Shown piece after piece: positions 5,807 through 12,827 of a stretch of DNA of 13,092 bases; the first letter of the stretch is position 1; every line of letters starts with the position of its first letter. Location: assembly GCA_017620435.1 (NCBI GenBank), contig JAFZQL010000194.1:1-13092 (forward strand), in the 5' to 3' direction. The notes under the pieces are model-generated. The model had not been told where the DNA came from, did no database searches, and saw nothing but the letters and a program-made list of their open reading frames with translations. This DNA comes from Erysipelotrichaceae bacterium. GTDB lineage: Bacteria; Bacillota_I; Bacilli_A; Erysipelotrichales; Erysipelotrichaceae. The translations under genes were made by a program, and so were the position numbers.

Positions 5807-7198
5807 TTATATTACTTTGCCCGGGTTCAGAATGTTCTTCGGATCGAATACACTCTTTATTCCCCGCATGACGGCGATATGTTTTTCACCGACCTGTCTG
5901 TTCAGGTAATGTTTCTTCGCGTAGCCGATTCCGTGTTCTCCCGAAACCATGCCGCCGTATTCTCTGGCCTTGGCATAAAGCAGATCAAAAGCCTTTTCGG
6001 TCTTCTCTTCCCAGACCTTTTCCTCCATCCCGTCCTTGCACAGATAGACGTGCAGGTTTCCATCTCCCGCATGACCGAAGGAAGGAATACGCAGACCGAT
6101 CTGCTTGGCTACTTCATGGGAATACTTGATGAAATCGGCGACCCTGTTCTTCGGCACGACAATATCGCATTCATCCATCAGATCCGTCGAGGCCTTGATC
6201 GCTTCCAGGAAGGCTCCTCTGGCATTCCAGACAGATTTCTTTCTTTCATCGGTATCGACGAAATATCCGTCGATCGCACCCATGTCGATACACAGCTGAG
6301 CGACCTTCGTATACTCCTTTTCAATCTCTTCCATACTGTTTCCGTCAAAGGTCAGCAGGATATAGGCTTCATAGTTGGTATCCGGGAACTTCTTTCCCAG
6401 GAAGTCTTCCGCAGACATGATGGTATCCAGAGACATGTATTCGATCGCCGTCAGGGAAGCCTTGGATTTTATGATCTCCGGAACGGCTTCGATGGCTTTT
6501 TCGATCGTCAGAAACGGCAGCAGCATCGATACGGAATAGGCAGGCTTCGGAATGATCTTCAGTGTGGCTTCAGTAATGATGCACAGCGTACCTTCCGATC
6601 CGATGATCAGATCCTTCAGGTCATAACCCGAGGAATTCTTCACGACCTTTCCGCCGATCTGCTCAACGCTTCCATCTGGCAGCACGACTCGTAGTCCTCT
6701 GACATAGTCCCTGGTCACGCCGTACTTGACCGCTCTCATGCCGCCCGCATTGGTGGAAATGTTTCCGCCTATGGTCGCGGATTTCTCTCCCGGATCAGGC
6801 GGATAGAAGAAATCTCTTTCTTCCACGTAAGCCTGCAGCTCCATCAGCAGCACGCCCGGTTCTACCGTAACCGTCAGGTTCGCTTCATCCAGTTCCTTGA
6901 TGTGGTTCATCAGCTTGGTGCAGATCATGATGCCCCCTTCCAGAGCTACCGCAGCTCCAACCAGGTCCGTACCCGAACCTCTGGCGACTACCGGTATTTC
7001 CTTCTCATAGGCATAGGCCATGACCCTGGATATTTCTTCTTCCGATACCGCATTGATCAGCACGTCCGGAAGCTTCTCGATTCCTCCCAGCTCATCGTGG
7101 GCATAGTCGTGGGAGATCTCCTCTCCGACGAATATCCTTCCGGAAGGAATCAGCGATTTCAGATAAAGGATATCTTCGCTGTCTATTTTCTTATACAT
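5807..7198 (-). CDS. FAD-linked 2-hydroxyacid dehydrogenase (GlcD/LctD type)
   Basis: This 463-residue flavoprotein has an N-terminal FAD-binding type 4 (PCMH) domain: RGSGTDLVGA at 73-82, PPDPGEKSATIGGNISTNAGG-like core at 133-153 and SSGYDLKDLIIGSEGT at 189-204. The C-terminal FAD-oxidase domain carries GHAGDGNLH at 375-383 and SGEHGIGYAKK at 419-429. This is the D-lactate dehydrogenase/glycolate oxidase family. Following EtfB and a ferredoxin-bearing EtfA, it matches the LctD subunit of the electron-confurcating lactate dehydrogenase of A. woodii. There it oxidises lactate to pyruvate and passes electrons to the Etf. A longer TTG start at 7222 is possible, but the ATG at 7198 has AAGGTGG six bases upstream and gives the 8-base overlap ATGTATAA with the etfA stop. 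Substrate is uncertain: lactate, or a sugar acid given the operon. Confidence 0.9.
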   Translation of the reverse strand: MYKKIDSEDILYLKSLIPSGRIFVGEEISHDYAHDELGGIEKLPDVLINAVSEEEISRVMAYAYEKEIPVVARGSGTDLVGAAVALEGGIMICTKLMNHIKELDEANLTVTVEPGVLLMELQAYVEERDFFYPPDPGEKSATIGGNISTNAGGMRAVKYGVTRDYVRGLRVVLPDGSVEQIGGKVVKNSSGYDLKDLIIGSEGTLCIITEATLKIIPKPAYSVSMLLPFLTIEKAIEAVPEIIKSKASLTAIEYMSLDTIMSAEDFLGKKFPDTNYEAYILLTFDGNSMEEIEKEYTKVAQLCIDMGAIDGYFVDTDERKKSVWNARGAFLEAIKASTDLMDECDIVVPKNRVADFIKYSHEVAKQIGLRIPSFGHAGDGNLHVYLCKDGMEEKVWEEKTEKAFDLLYAKAREYGGMVSGEHGIGYAKKHYLNRQVGEKHIAVMRGIKSVFDPKNILNPGKVI

Positions 7199-8384
7199 AA
7201 CGGTCCACCTTGATCCTTTCAATTAATTCAGGGATGATCTCATACATATCCCCGATGATCCCGTAGTGCGCGACATTGAAGATCTGCGCATCCGGATCGG
7301 AGTTGATCGCAACGATACAGTCGGATGACTTCATGCCGGAAGTAAACTGAATCGCACCGGATATTCCCAAGGTAATGATCAGTTTCGGTTTTACGGTCTT
7401 TCCGCTCAATCCGATCTGATGTCTGGCATCGAACATTCCGTTTTCTACCATCGGTCTGGAACATGCGATATTGGCCTTCAGCAGAGATGCCAGTTCCTTC
7501 ACCATCGACATGTCGTTCTTCGATTTCAGACCTCTTCCTACCGCGATGATCACATCCGCTTCCGAGATATCCGTCTCTTCCGGTTTCTCGATGATCTGCT
7601 TGATCTTCAGATGAGAATTCAGCCATTCTTCCTTTACCGGTTTCATGACGACGCGTCCCTTCGGGTCAGCGACCTTTTTCGGAGCGTTAAAGATCTTGTA
7701 TCTGACAGTACAGAACTGCGGACGGGAATTCGGCGTGATGATCTGAGCCACGATATTGCCGCCGAAGGCCGGTCTGATCTGTACCAGATCGGTATTCTCT
7801 TTCATCTCCAGTCTGGTGCAGTCGGCCGTCAGCCCGGTATGGAACCTTGCGGCGACTCTTGGAGCCAGACAGCGCCCTACATTGGTTGCACCGACCAGAA
7901 TCGAGGAAGGTTTCTCGTTTTCGATGAAATCCGCAAAACAGTTGGCATACTTTTCGATATCGAAGTCTTTCAATCCCTCGTGATCATAGACAAAGACCTT
8001 GTCTACGCCGTACGTCAGAAGTTCTTCGACGTTCTCTTTGGTCTGGTATCCGATCAGCAGGGCATATACCGGATGGCTGATCACCTTGGCCAGTTCAATG
8101 GCTTTTCCGATCAGTTCAAAACTGACCTTGTGGATCTTCCCGTGATCGCTGTCCGCATAGACGCAGACGCCTCTGTATTGCGATTTATCGATCTGTTCGA
8201 TCTTTTCTTCTTCATAGCTTACACAGCCCGCAGGACCCTTGTTGACGCACATCCTGCAGAGCCTGCACGCACTGCTGATATCCAGCTTTCCATTCACATA
8301 GGAGATCGCACCGAACGGACACAGTTCTTCCAGCGCTTTCCCTGTTTCGTCATTGATCAGGTTCTGATTAACGATTAATCCCAT
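7191..8384 (-). CDS. etfA: Electron transfer flavoprotein alpha with N-terminal ferredoxin domain
   Basis: This is EtfA of 397 residues counted from the ATG at 8384. Residues 1-60 form a reduced ferredoxin domain: C22 (LCPFGAI) plus C40, C43 and C46 (CRLCRMC) supply four ligands for one [4Fe-4S] cluster. The middle is the Etf alpha domain. The C-terminal FAD domain has GLSGKTVKPKLIITLGISGA from about 325, then IVAINSDPDAQIF and AHYGIIGD to about 378. It pairs with the preceding EtfB and should carry electrons between the dehydrogenase, ferredoxin and NAD. The A. woodii counterpart LctC also bears a ferredoxin domain. In many Etfs a His follows GISGAIQ; here it is Phe. GTG at 8390 is too close to the AGGAGG (8398-8393); the ATG sits 8 bases from it. 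Confidence 0.92.
   Translation of the reverse strand: MGLIVNQNLINDETGKALEELCPFGAISYVNGKLDISSACRLCRMCVNKGPAGCVSYEEEKIEQIDKSQYRGVCVYADSDHGKIHKVSFELIGKAIELAKVISHPVYALLIGYQTKENVEELLTYGVDKVFVYDHEGLKDFDIEKYANCFADFIENEKPSSILVGATNVGRCLAPRVAARFHTGLTADCTRLEMKENTDLVQIRPAFGGNIVAQIITPNSRPQFCTVRYKIFNAPKKVADPKGRVVMKPVKEEWLNSHLKIKQIIEKPEETDISEADVIIAVGRGLKSKNDMSMVKELASLLKANIACSRPMVENGMFDARHQIGLSGKTVKPKLIITLGISGAIQFTSGMKSSDCIVAINSDPDAQIFNVAHYGIIGDMYEIIPELIERIKVDRYV
7205..7211 (-). promoter_or_regulatory. Ribosome site fixing the dehydrogenase start
   Basis: AAGGTGG on the minus strand, six bases before the ATG at 7198 and within the last codons of etfA. It favours this ATG over the upstream TTG at 7222. Confidence 0.65.
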
Positions 8385-8392
8385 ATGCACTT

Positions 8393-8398
8393 CCTCCT
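8393..8398 (-). promoter_or_regulatory. AGGAGG ribosome site overlapping the etfB stop
   Basis: A consensus AGGAGG on the minus strand, 8 bases before the etfA ATG at 8384 and overlapping the etfB TAG stop (8399-8397). It fixes the etfA start and suggests coupled synthesis of the two Etf subunits. Confidence 0.75.
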
Positions 8399-9182
8399 AC
8401 ACAAACTTATGAGCCTTCAGGACCTCGTAGGTCTTGGATGCCAGATCCGTCCCGGATATCATCTTTCTCTCCACGTCTTTGTCCGGTTCAAAGATCCTTT
8501 CAACTTTTGTCGGGGAGCCTTTCAGTCCGTAGTGGTTCTCGTCCTGATCCTCAACATCCGCAAAGGTAATGATCCTGATCCTGTCCTCGGCTTTGCCATA
8601 CTCCACCTTTCTTTTGAAAGAAGGAAGTCTCGGCGTATTGATACCTCCGTCGGCACAGATCAGACACGGCATGGTGATATCTGCCGTATAGATCTTGCTG
8701 TCAAGCTGATAGACGCATTCCAGGACATCGCCTTTCACTTCGGCCTGTCTGACATTGGCGATATGCGGGATCTGCAGATGTTCCGCCAGTTCGCTTCCGA
8801 CCTGTGCGGTATCGCCGTCTGTCGTCTGTTTACCGGTAATGATCAGGTCGTAGTCTTTGACTGCCTTGATTCCGCTGCAAAGGGTATAGGAGGTAGCCAG
8901 AACATCCGCTCCACCGAACTTCCTGTCGGAGATGAGCACTCCCGCATCCGCTCCCATGTAGATGGCTTCACGCAGCACTTCAAGAGCTGAATTCGGTCCC
9001 ATGGAGACGACGGTCAGTCTTCCTCCGTTTTTCTCGATCAGCTGCAGACCCAGTTCCAGAGCCTCCAGATCGTAAGGATTCATTTTAGCGGCTACCCCGT
9101 CTCTGATCAGCGTTCCTGTTACAGGATCGATGTTGACGTTGGTCGTACCGGGCACCTGCTTGATACAGACAATTATATTCAT
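8397..9182 (-). CDS. etfB: Electron transfer flavoprotein beta
   Basis: This 261-residue protein begins MNIIVCIKQVPGT and has the beta-subunit marks MNPYDLEALE at 34-43 and GKQTTDGDTAQVGSELAEHL at 117-136. The second motif is the nucleotide-binding signature; in bifurcating Etfs this subunit holds the flavin and NAD site where electrons split or merge. Together with the ferredoxin-bearing EtfA it suggests a bifurcating or confurcating Etf rather than a simple electron carrier (family-level inference). The ATG is preceded by AAAGGAG, which overlaps the TAA stop of the racemase gene, so the genes are tightly coupled. No membrane segment or signal is seen. In A. woodii the equivalent gene lctB precedes lctC and lctD in the same order. 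Confidence 0.95.
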   Translation of the reverse strand: MNIIVCIKQVPGTTNVNIDPVTGTLIRDGVAAKMNPYDLEALELGLQLIEKNGGRLTVVSMGPNSALEVLREAIYMGADAGVLISDRKFGGADVLATSYTLCSGIKAVKDYDLIITGKQTTDGDTAQVGSELAEHLQIPHIANVRQAEVKGDVLECVYQLDSKIYTADITMPCLICADGGINTPRLPSFKRKVEYGKAEDRIRIITFADVEDQDENHYGLKGSPTKVERIFEPDKDVERKMISGTDLASKTYEVLKAHKFV

Positions 9183-9193
9183 TGTATTCTCCT

Positions 9194-10471
9194 TTATTGA
9201 TTCACAACCATAACCGAAACGCCGTCCGGTATTGCAGCAATGCTGGCGTCGGATCCGACGATTTCTCTGGCAATTTGAAGCGCTTCTTCCAGACTGTGGG
9301 CAGGTATCATCCGGAAATTCCTGATCATATCATCGTCCTGGTCGGATACAAAGACGACTTTTGCGTGCATCAGGATCCTGGTCAGGATCTGCGATTCCCA
9401 CTGGTCGGCTATCGTATGTTCCGCATCTCTGGACATGAATTCCGCATACATCTCATCTAACGGCAGTCCCCGATGGAACGTATCATAGAAAGACTGCCCT
9501 CCGTGTCCGTCCGAACAGGATGCCAGCATGATGATGACGCCGTCTTTTCTAACCGTAGCTTCCGCAGCCGTCAGTCCTTTTACCGACTGATAGATGTTCT
9601 GATCCAGCGGATATCCTCCGTTGGTCGTAATGGCGATATCGGCATTCACGCCTTCTACCATACAGTAGCTGCTCAAGAAAGCAATGCCTGCCTTATGGGC
9701 TTCATCTACATCGCCGCTCACTGCATAGACGACCTTCTTCTCAGCGTTGATCACAACGTTGCAGATGAAGGCCAGACCGGCTGTCCTTGCCGCCCACAGC
9801 ATGTCTTCGTGAATCGGATTGTGTTCAATGATGCCTGTACGGGCATATTTCGAATCGATGAAACGGGAACAGTGATTCGCCAGGACCGTCTTCCTGCTGG
9901 CTACGCCCGGCAGAACGGATTTCCTTCCTCCGGAATATCCGGCAAAGAAATGCGGTTCGATGAATCCCTCGCTGCACAGCAGATCCGCCTCGTAAGCCAG
10001 TCTGTTGATCAGCAGATCCCCTCCCGAAGGAAGCTTGCCCAGATAGACCATGTCTTCATCTCTGGTACTGTCATGTACCAGGATCTTTTCCTTCTCAACG
10101 ATCTCTTCACCGAACTTATTGATGAGTTCTTCTCTGCCAGTTAGACGGTGGAACCCGGTCGCGATCAGGATGGTAATATCCGCATCCGGATTGCCTTTTC
10201 TGATTTCTTCCAGCATCAGCGGCATGATGATCTTGCTGGGAACAGGTCTGGTATGATCCGAAGCGATGATTACGACTTTCTTCTTACCAATAGCCAGTTC
10301 ACTTAGTTTCTTTGAACCGATCGGATGCTCCAGAGCTTCCTTTACAAGTTCAGTCTCTCCTTTTTCAGGAACATACTCATTCAGATGGGAACAGAGTACT
10401 CCTTTCAAATATTTCTCATCAACATCGATTTTCAGATGTTTCTTTCCATATGGAAACTGCAATTCTTTCAT
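9194..10471 (-). CDS. larA: LarA-type nickel-pincer hydroxyacid racemase/epimerase
   Basis: This 425-residue protein is a LarA homologue. From memory of the Lactiplantibacillus plantarum enzyme, key positions coincide even in number: D72 and R75 (SDHTRPVP), H108 (ATGFHRL), H174 (EPHFFAGYSGG), K184 (GGRKSVLPG, which binds the nickel-pincer cofactor), H200 (ANHCSRF, nickel ligand), Q295 and K298 (YQSVKG) and W358. So it should be an active Ni-dependent enzyme that needs LarB, LarC and LarE from elsewhere in the genome; none are in this window. Known LarA homologues include lactate, malate and other hydroxyacid racemases and a D-gluconate 2-epimerase, so specificity is open. It lies between a sugar-acid dehydratase and etfB. 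The ribosome site is AGGAGAAAG before the ATG. The L/D-lactate role is the default; a C2 aldonate epimerase is the alternative. Confidence 0.9.
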   Translation of the reverse strand: MKELQFPYGKKHLKIDVDEKYLKGVLCSHLNEYVPEKGETELVKEALEHPIGSKKLSELAIGKKKVVIIASDHTRPVPSKIIMPLMLEEIRKGNPDADITILIATGFHRLTGREELINKFGEEIVEKEKILVHDSTRDEDMVYLGKLPSGGDLLINRLAYEADLLCSEGFIEPHFFAGYSGGRKSVLPGVASRKTVLANHCSRFIDSKYARTGIIEHNPIHEDMLWAARTAGLAFICNVVINAEKKVVYAVSGDVDEAHKAGIAFLSSYCMVEGVNADIAITTNGGYPLDQNIYQSVKGLTAAEATVRKDGVIIMLASCSDGHGGQSFYDTFHRGLPLDEMYAEFMSRDAEHTIADQWESQILTRILMHAKVVFVSDQDDDMIRNFRMIPAHSLEEALQIAREIVGSDASIAAIPDGVSVMVVNQ

Positions 10472-10484
10472 AGTCTTTCTCCTG

Positions 10485-10509
10485 TCAGAAAAAGTCAGAA
10501 AAATCTGAC
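10485..10509 (-). repeat. Tandem TTTTTCTGAC repeat with a small hairpin before larA
   Basis: In the 39-base gap before larA the minus strand reads TTTTTCTGAC twice in tandem. The first copy forms a 6-bp hairpin, GTCAGA-TTTT-TCTGAC (10509-10494), followed directly by five T. It looks like a weak intrinsic terminator or an RNA-processing point just upstream of the larA ribosome site. Confidence 0.35.
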
Positions 10510-10510
10510 T

Positions 10511-11848
10511 TTAACTCCATAGTCTGTCATTGGAAAACTCGACATTCCATTCATCGGTCGGTTCAAAATAACCTGGAATATCCTTGTTGATATGGGCTAT
10601 CAGGACCTCATCGTTGAGTGATTCGATGCCAAGACCCGGGGTATCCGGTACAGTAATAAAACCGTTCTCGATGATCTTTCCGCCGTCATAGAGATTAACC
10701 ATATCCTTCCACCATGGGCAGTCTACGGAATGAAATTCCAGAGCCAGTACATTGTGCATGGCTGCCGCGGTATGAGCTGCCGCAAGACAGGCGATCGGGC
10801 TCTCTGCCATGTGTACCGCTACGGCTACACCGTTTTCGTCCGCCAGGTCGGCGATCTTCTTCAGTTCCATTGCTCCGCCGCAGGTCAAGATATCCGGATG
10901 AATGATCGATACACAGTCATCTGCAAAGAGTTTCTTGAATTCTTCTTTCAGATAGATGTCTTCCCCCGTACATACCGGAACGGCAGTAGAGTGTTTCAGT
11001 CTGTGAAGCTGATCGCGCATCTGCCAAGGAACCATGTCTTCGATCCAGGCAAGACGGTACTTCTCCATTCTTCTGGCAAAGAGAATGGAATCCTCGACGC
11101 AGACATGACCGAAATGGTCGATCGCCAGAGGCACTTCATAACCGATCACTTCTCTGACCTGTCTGACATAGTCTTCCAGATAATCCAGCCCTTTTTCCGT
11201 AATATGGATTCCCGTAAACGGATGTGCTGTATTGACGATATCGTAGCTGTTCTTGTGGCTGACCATGTCTGAAGTAACGGAACCTCCCTGTACATTCAGG
11301 ATATGCGGCGCATATTTCTTCATGTCGTCGATAAAACCCAGTGGGGCGCAGATGGTTCCCGGTTCATCCATCAGCAGTCCGATGCCCAGATCCATCTTCA
11401 GCATCGTAAAGCCCTGTTCCATACGTTTCTTCAAAGCCAGTCCCATGTCGCGTCCGCTGTGTTTTCCATCCACATCCGTATCGCAGTACACTCTGACCTT
11501 ATCGCGGAACTTGCCGCCCAGAAGCTGCCATACCGGCACGCCCCAGGCCTTTCCTGCCAGGTCCAGCAAAGCGATCTCTATACCGGAAACACCGCCTCCC
11601 TGACGAGAATGAAAACCGAACTGTTTGATCTTGTGGAAAATGTAATCCACGTTGCATGGATTAAGACCGATAATCCTGGATTTCAGCATGGCGGCATAAG
11701 TCTTGCTGGAAGCATCCCTGACTTCGCCATAGCCTTCAATACCCTGATTGGTCATGATCTTGATCAATGTACATCTTTTCGGTGCACCGTCGATATCCAC
11801 AAAACGGATATCCGTAATCTTCAGATTCTTAACATCTACATTTGTCAT
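10511..11848 (-). CDS. Enolase-superfamily (mandelate racemase-like) acid-sugar dehydratase
   Basis: This 445-residue protein has the enolase-superfamily layout: an N-terminal capping domain (1-120) with GIEGYGEV, then IEIALLDLAGKAWGVPVWQLLGG-type sequence around 90-112, then a barrel. Candidate metal ligands are D244, E270 (WIEDM) and E296 (TGEDIY). The Asp-His dyad is D319 (HPDI) and H346 (VHMAE). The KxK position reads K151-M-D153. The C-terminal DTPGLGIE (402-409) is shared with acid-sugar dehydratases such as RspA/mannonate and galactonate dehydratases. Next to KDG kinase and KDPG aldolase, it most likely dehydrates an aldonate to a 2-keto-3-deoxy acid. There is a long insertion between K151 and D244. 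The start ATG follows AGGAAT, a modest site; it is 10 bases from the aldolase stop. The exact substrate cannot be read. Confidence 0.85.
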   Translation of the reverse strand: MTNVDVKNLKITDIRFVDIDGAPKRCTLIKIMTNQGIEGYGEVRDASSKTYAAMLKSRIIGLNPCNVDYIFHKIKQFGFHSRQGGGVSGIEIALLDLAGKAWGVPVWQLLGGKFRDKVRVYCDTDVDGKHSGRDMGLALKKRMEQGFTMLKMDLGIGLLMDEPGTICAPLGFIDDMKKYAPHILNVQGGSVTSDMVSHKNSYDIVNTAHPFTGIHITEKGLDYLEDYVRQVREVIGYEVPLAIDHFGHVCVEDSILFARRMEKYRLAWIEDMVPWQMRDQLHRLKHSTAVPVCTGEDIYLKEEFKKLFADDCVSIIHPDILTCGGAMELKKIADLADENGVAVAVHMAESPIACLAAAHTAAAMHNVLALEFHSVDCPWWKDMVNLYDGGKIIENGFITVPDTPGLGIESLNDEVLIAHINKDIPGYFEPTDEWNVEFSNDRLWS

Positions 11849-11858
11849 ATTCCTATTC

Positions 11859-12827
11859 CTATACTTTCATCAGATGGAAGGCAAAACCGGCAATCTCTTT
11901 CGCGAAGTAGATCGCTGTCTTCCTGTTTTCTTTTATCACCAGAGAGTCTTCCTCAAATTCTACACCGCGCTTCTTCAGATAATTCATACCCCTGTCGATG
12001 TCGCTGACACCGATGGCGATGTGACCCTTTTCACCTCTGCCCGGTTTCTTCATCAGTTCAAATTCCTTGACACCACTGAAGATCGAAGAGTTTCCCTCTT
12101 TATACGGCATATGCAGGAGCTGTTCCAGCAGCACTGCAATATCCATGGCTTCCTGCTCATCCTTGCAATTGATGCCCACATGTACCAGCTTCAGTCCCAG
12201 CATCTTATCGACAACCGTTCTGATATCCTGTTTCATTGCTTCCACATCCTTGTCGGCAATGTGTTTCTTGGTGATCATGAAGCTTCCGCCGATGGCTACT
12301 ACATTGTTCAGACCGGTATAATCCGTAAAGTTGTCGAACGTCATGCCGCCGGTCGGAACGAATCTCAGTTTCTTGTAAGGTCCGGCAAATGCTTTCAGGG
12401 CAGCCGTTCCTCCGGACTGTTCCGCAGGGAAGAACTTGACCGTATCCAGTCCCAGCATCATAGCCTGTTCGATTTCGGATGCGGTAGAAATACCAGGCAC
12501 GATCGGGAAACCTTTATCTACTACATGCTTGACGACTTCCATGTTGAAGCCCGGTGTTACCAGGAAGTCTACACCGATCGCGATTGCCTGATCGGCCTGT
12601 TCTTTTGTCAGCACCGTTCCGGCACCCAGCAGGATTTCCGGATAGTTCTCCTTAATCAGTTTCAATGCTTCTGCAGCGCATTCCGTCCTGAAAGTGATCT
12701 CCAGGGCATTCAGTCCGGATTCCACGCAAGCCTTCGCCAGAGGCAGAGCCTGATCCGCTTCATTCAGAGCGATAACCGGCAGTACACCGCTATCATAGAT
12801 TTTCTTGATGATACATTCCTTATCCAT
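11859..12827 (-). CDS. eda: KDPG/KHG aldolase fused to a glyoxalase-like (VOC) domain
   Basis: Residues 1-210 are a class I KDPG/KHG aldolase that splits 2-keto-3-deoxy-6-phosphogluconate into pyruvate and glyceraldehyde 3-phosphate. E43 and R47 lie in LEITFRT, TPGF at 91-94, the Schiff-base lysine K131 in TVKFFPAE and the phosphate-binding Gly pair in PTGGM at 158-162. Residues 213-322 add a second domain of VOC form: KLVHVGINC near 213, FELMK at 256-260, GHIAIGVSDIDRG at 268-280 and a final FAFHLMKV. Stand-alone Eda is about 210 residues, so this is a real fusion in one uninterrupted frame. The ATG directly follows the kinase TAA (TAAATG), with GGGAGGG eleven bases upstream of that junction, so the two are probably translationally coupled. 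The VOC role is unknown; detoxifying methylglyoxal or binding a keto acid are guesses. Confidence 0.92.
   Translation of the reverse strand: MDKECIIKKIYDSGVLPVIALNEADQALPLAKACVESGLNALEITFRTECAAEALKLIKENYPEILLGAGTVLTKEQADQAIAIGVDFLVTPGFNMEVVKHVVDKGFPIVPGISTASEIEQAMMLGLDTVKFFPAEQSGGTAALKAFAGPYKKLRFVPTGGMTFDNFTDYTGLNNVVAIGGSFMITKKHIADKDVEAMKQDIRTVVDKMLGLKLVHVGINCKDEQEAMDIAVLLEQLLHMPYKEGNSSIFSGVKEFELMKKPGRGEKGHIAIGVSDIDRGMNYLKKRGVEFEEDSLVIKENRKTAIYFAKEIAGFAFHLMKV

Noticed and set aside
7199..7222. TTG start at 7222 for the FAD-linked dehydrogenase
   Set aside because: The ATG at 7198 has a better ribosome site (AAGGTGG) and a normal short overlap with etfA.
7419..8378. 319-residue plus-strand ORF opposite etfA, and similar long ones at 5879-6694, 9473-10144 and 11303-12007
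   Set aside because: All lie antisense to well-supported genes, have low-complexity F/R/D/Q-rich translations typical of reverse-complement frames, and form no operon of their own.
8385..8390. GTG start at 8390 for etfA
   Set aside because: It is only two bases from the AGGAGG site; the ATG at 8384 has the normal spacing.
10443..10456. 14-bp palindrome TTTCCATATGGAAA near the start of larA
   Set aside because: It lies in codons 5-9 of larA, encodes ordinary LarA N-terminal sequence and has no paired site or loop; probably chance.
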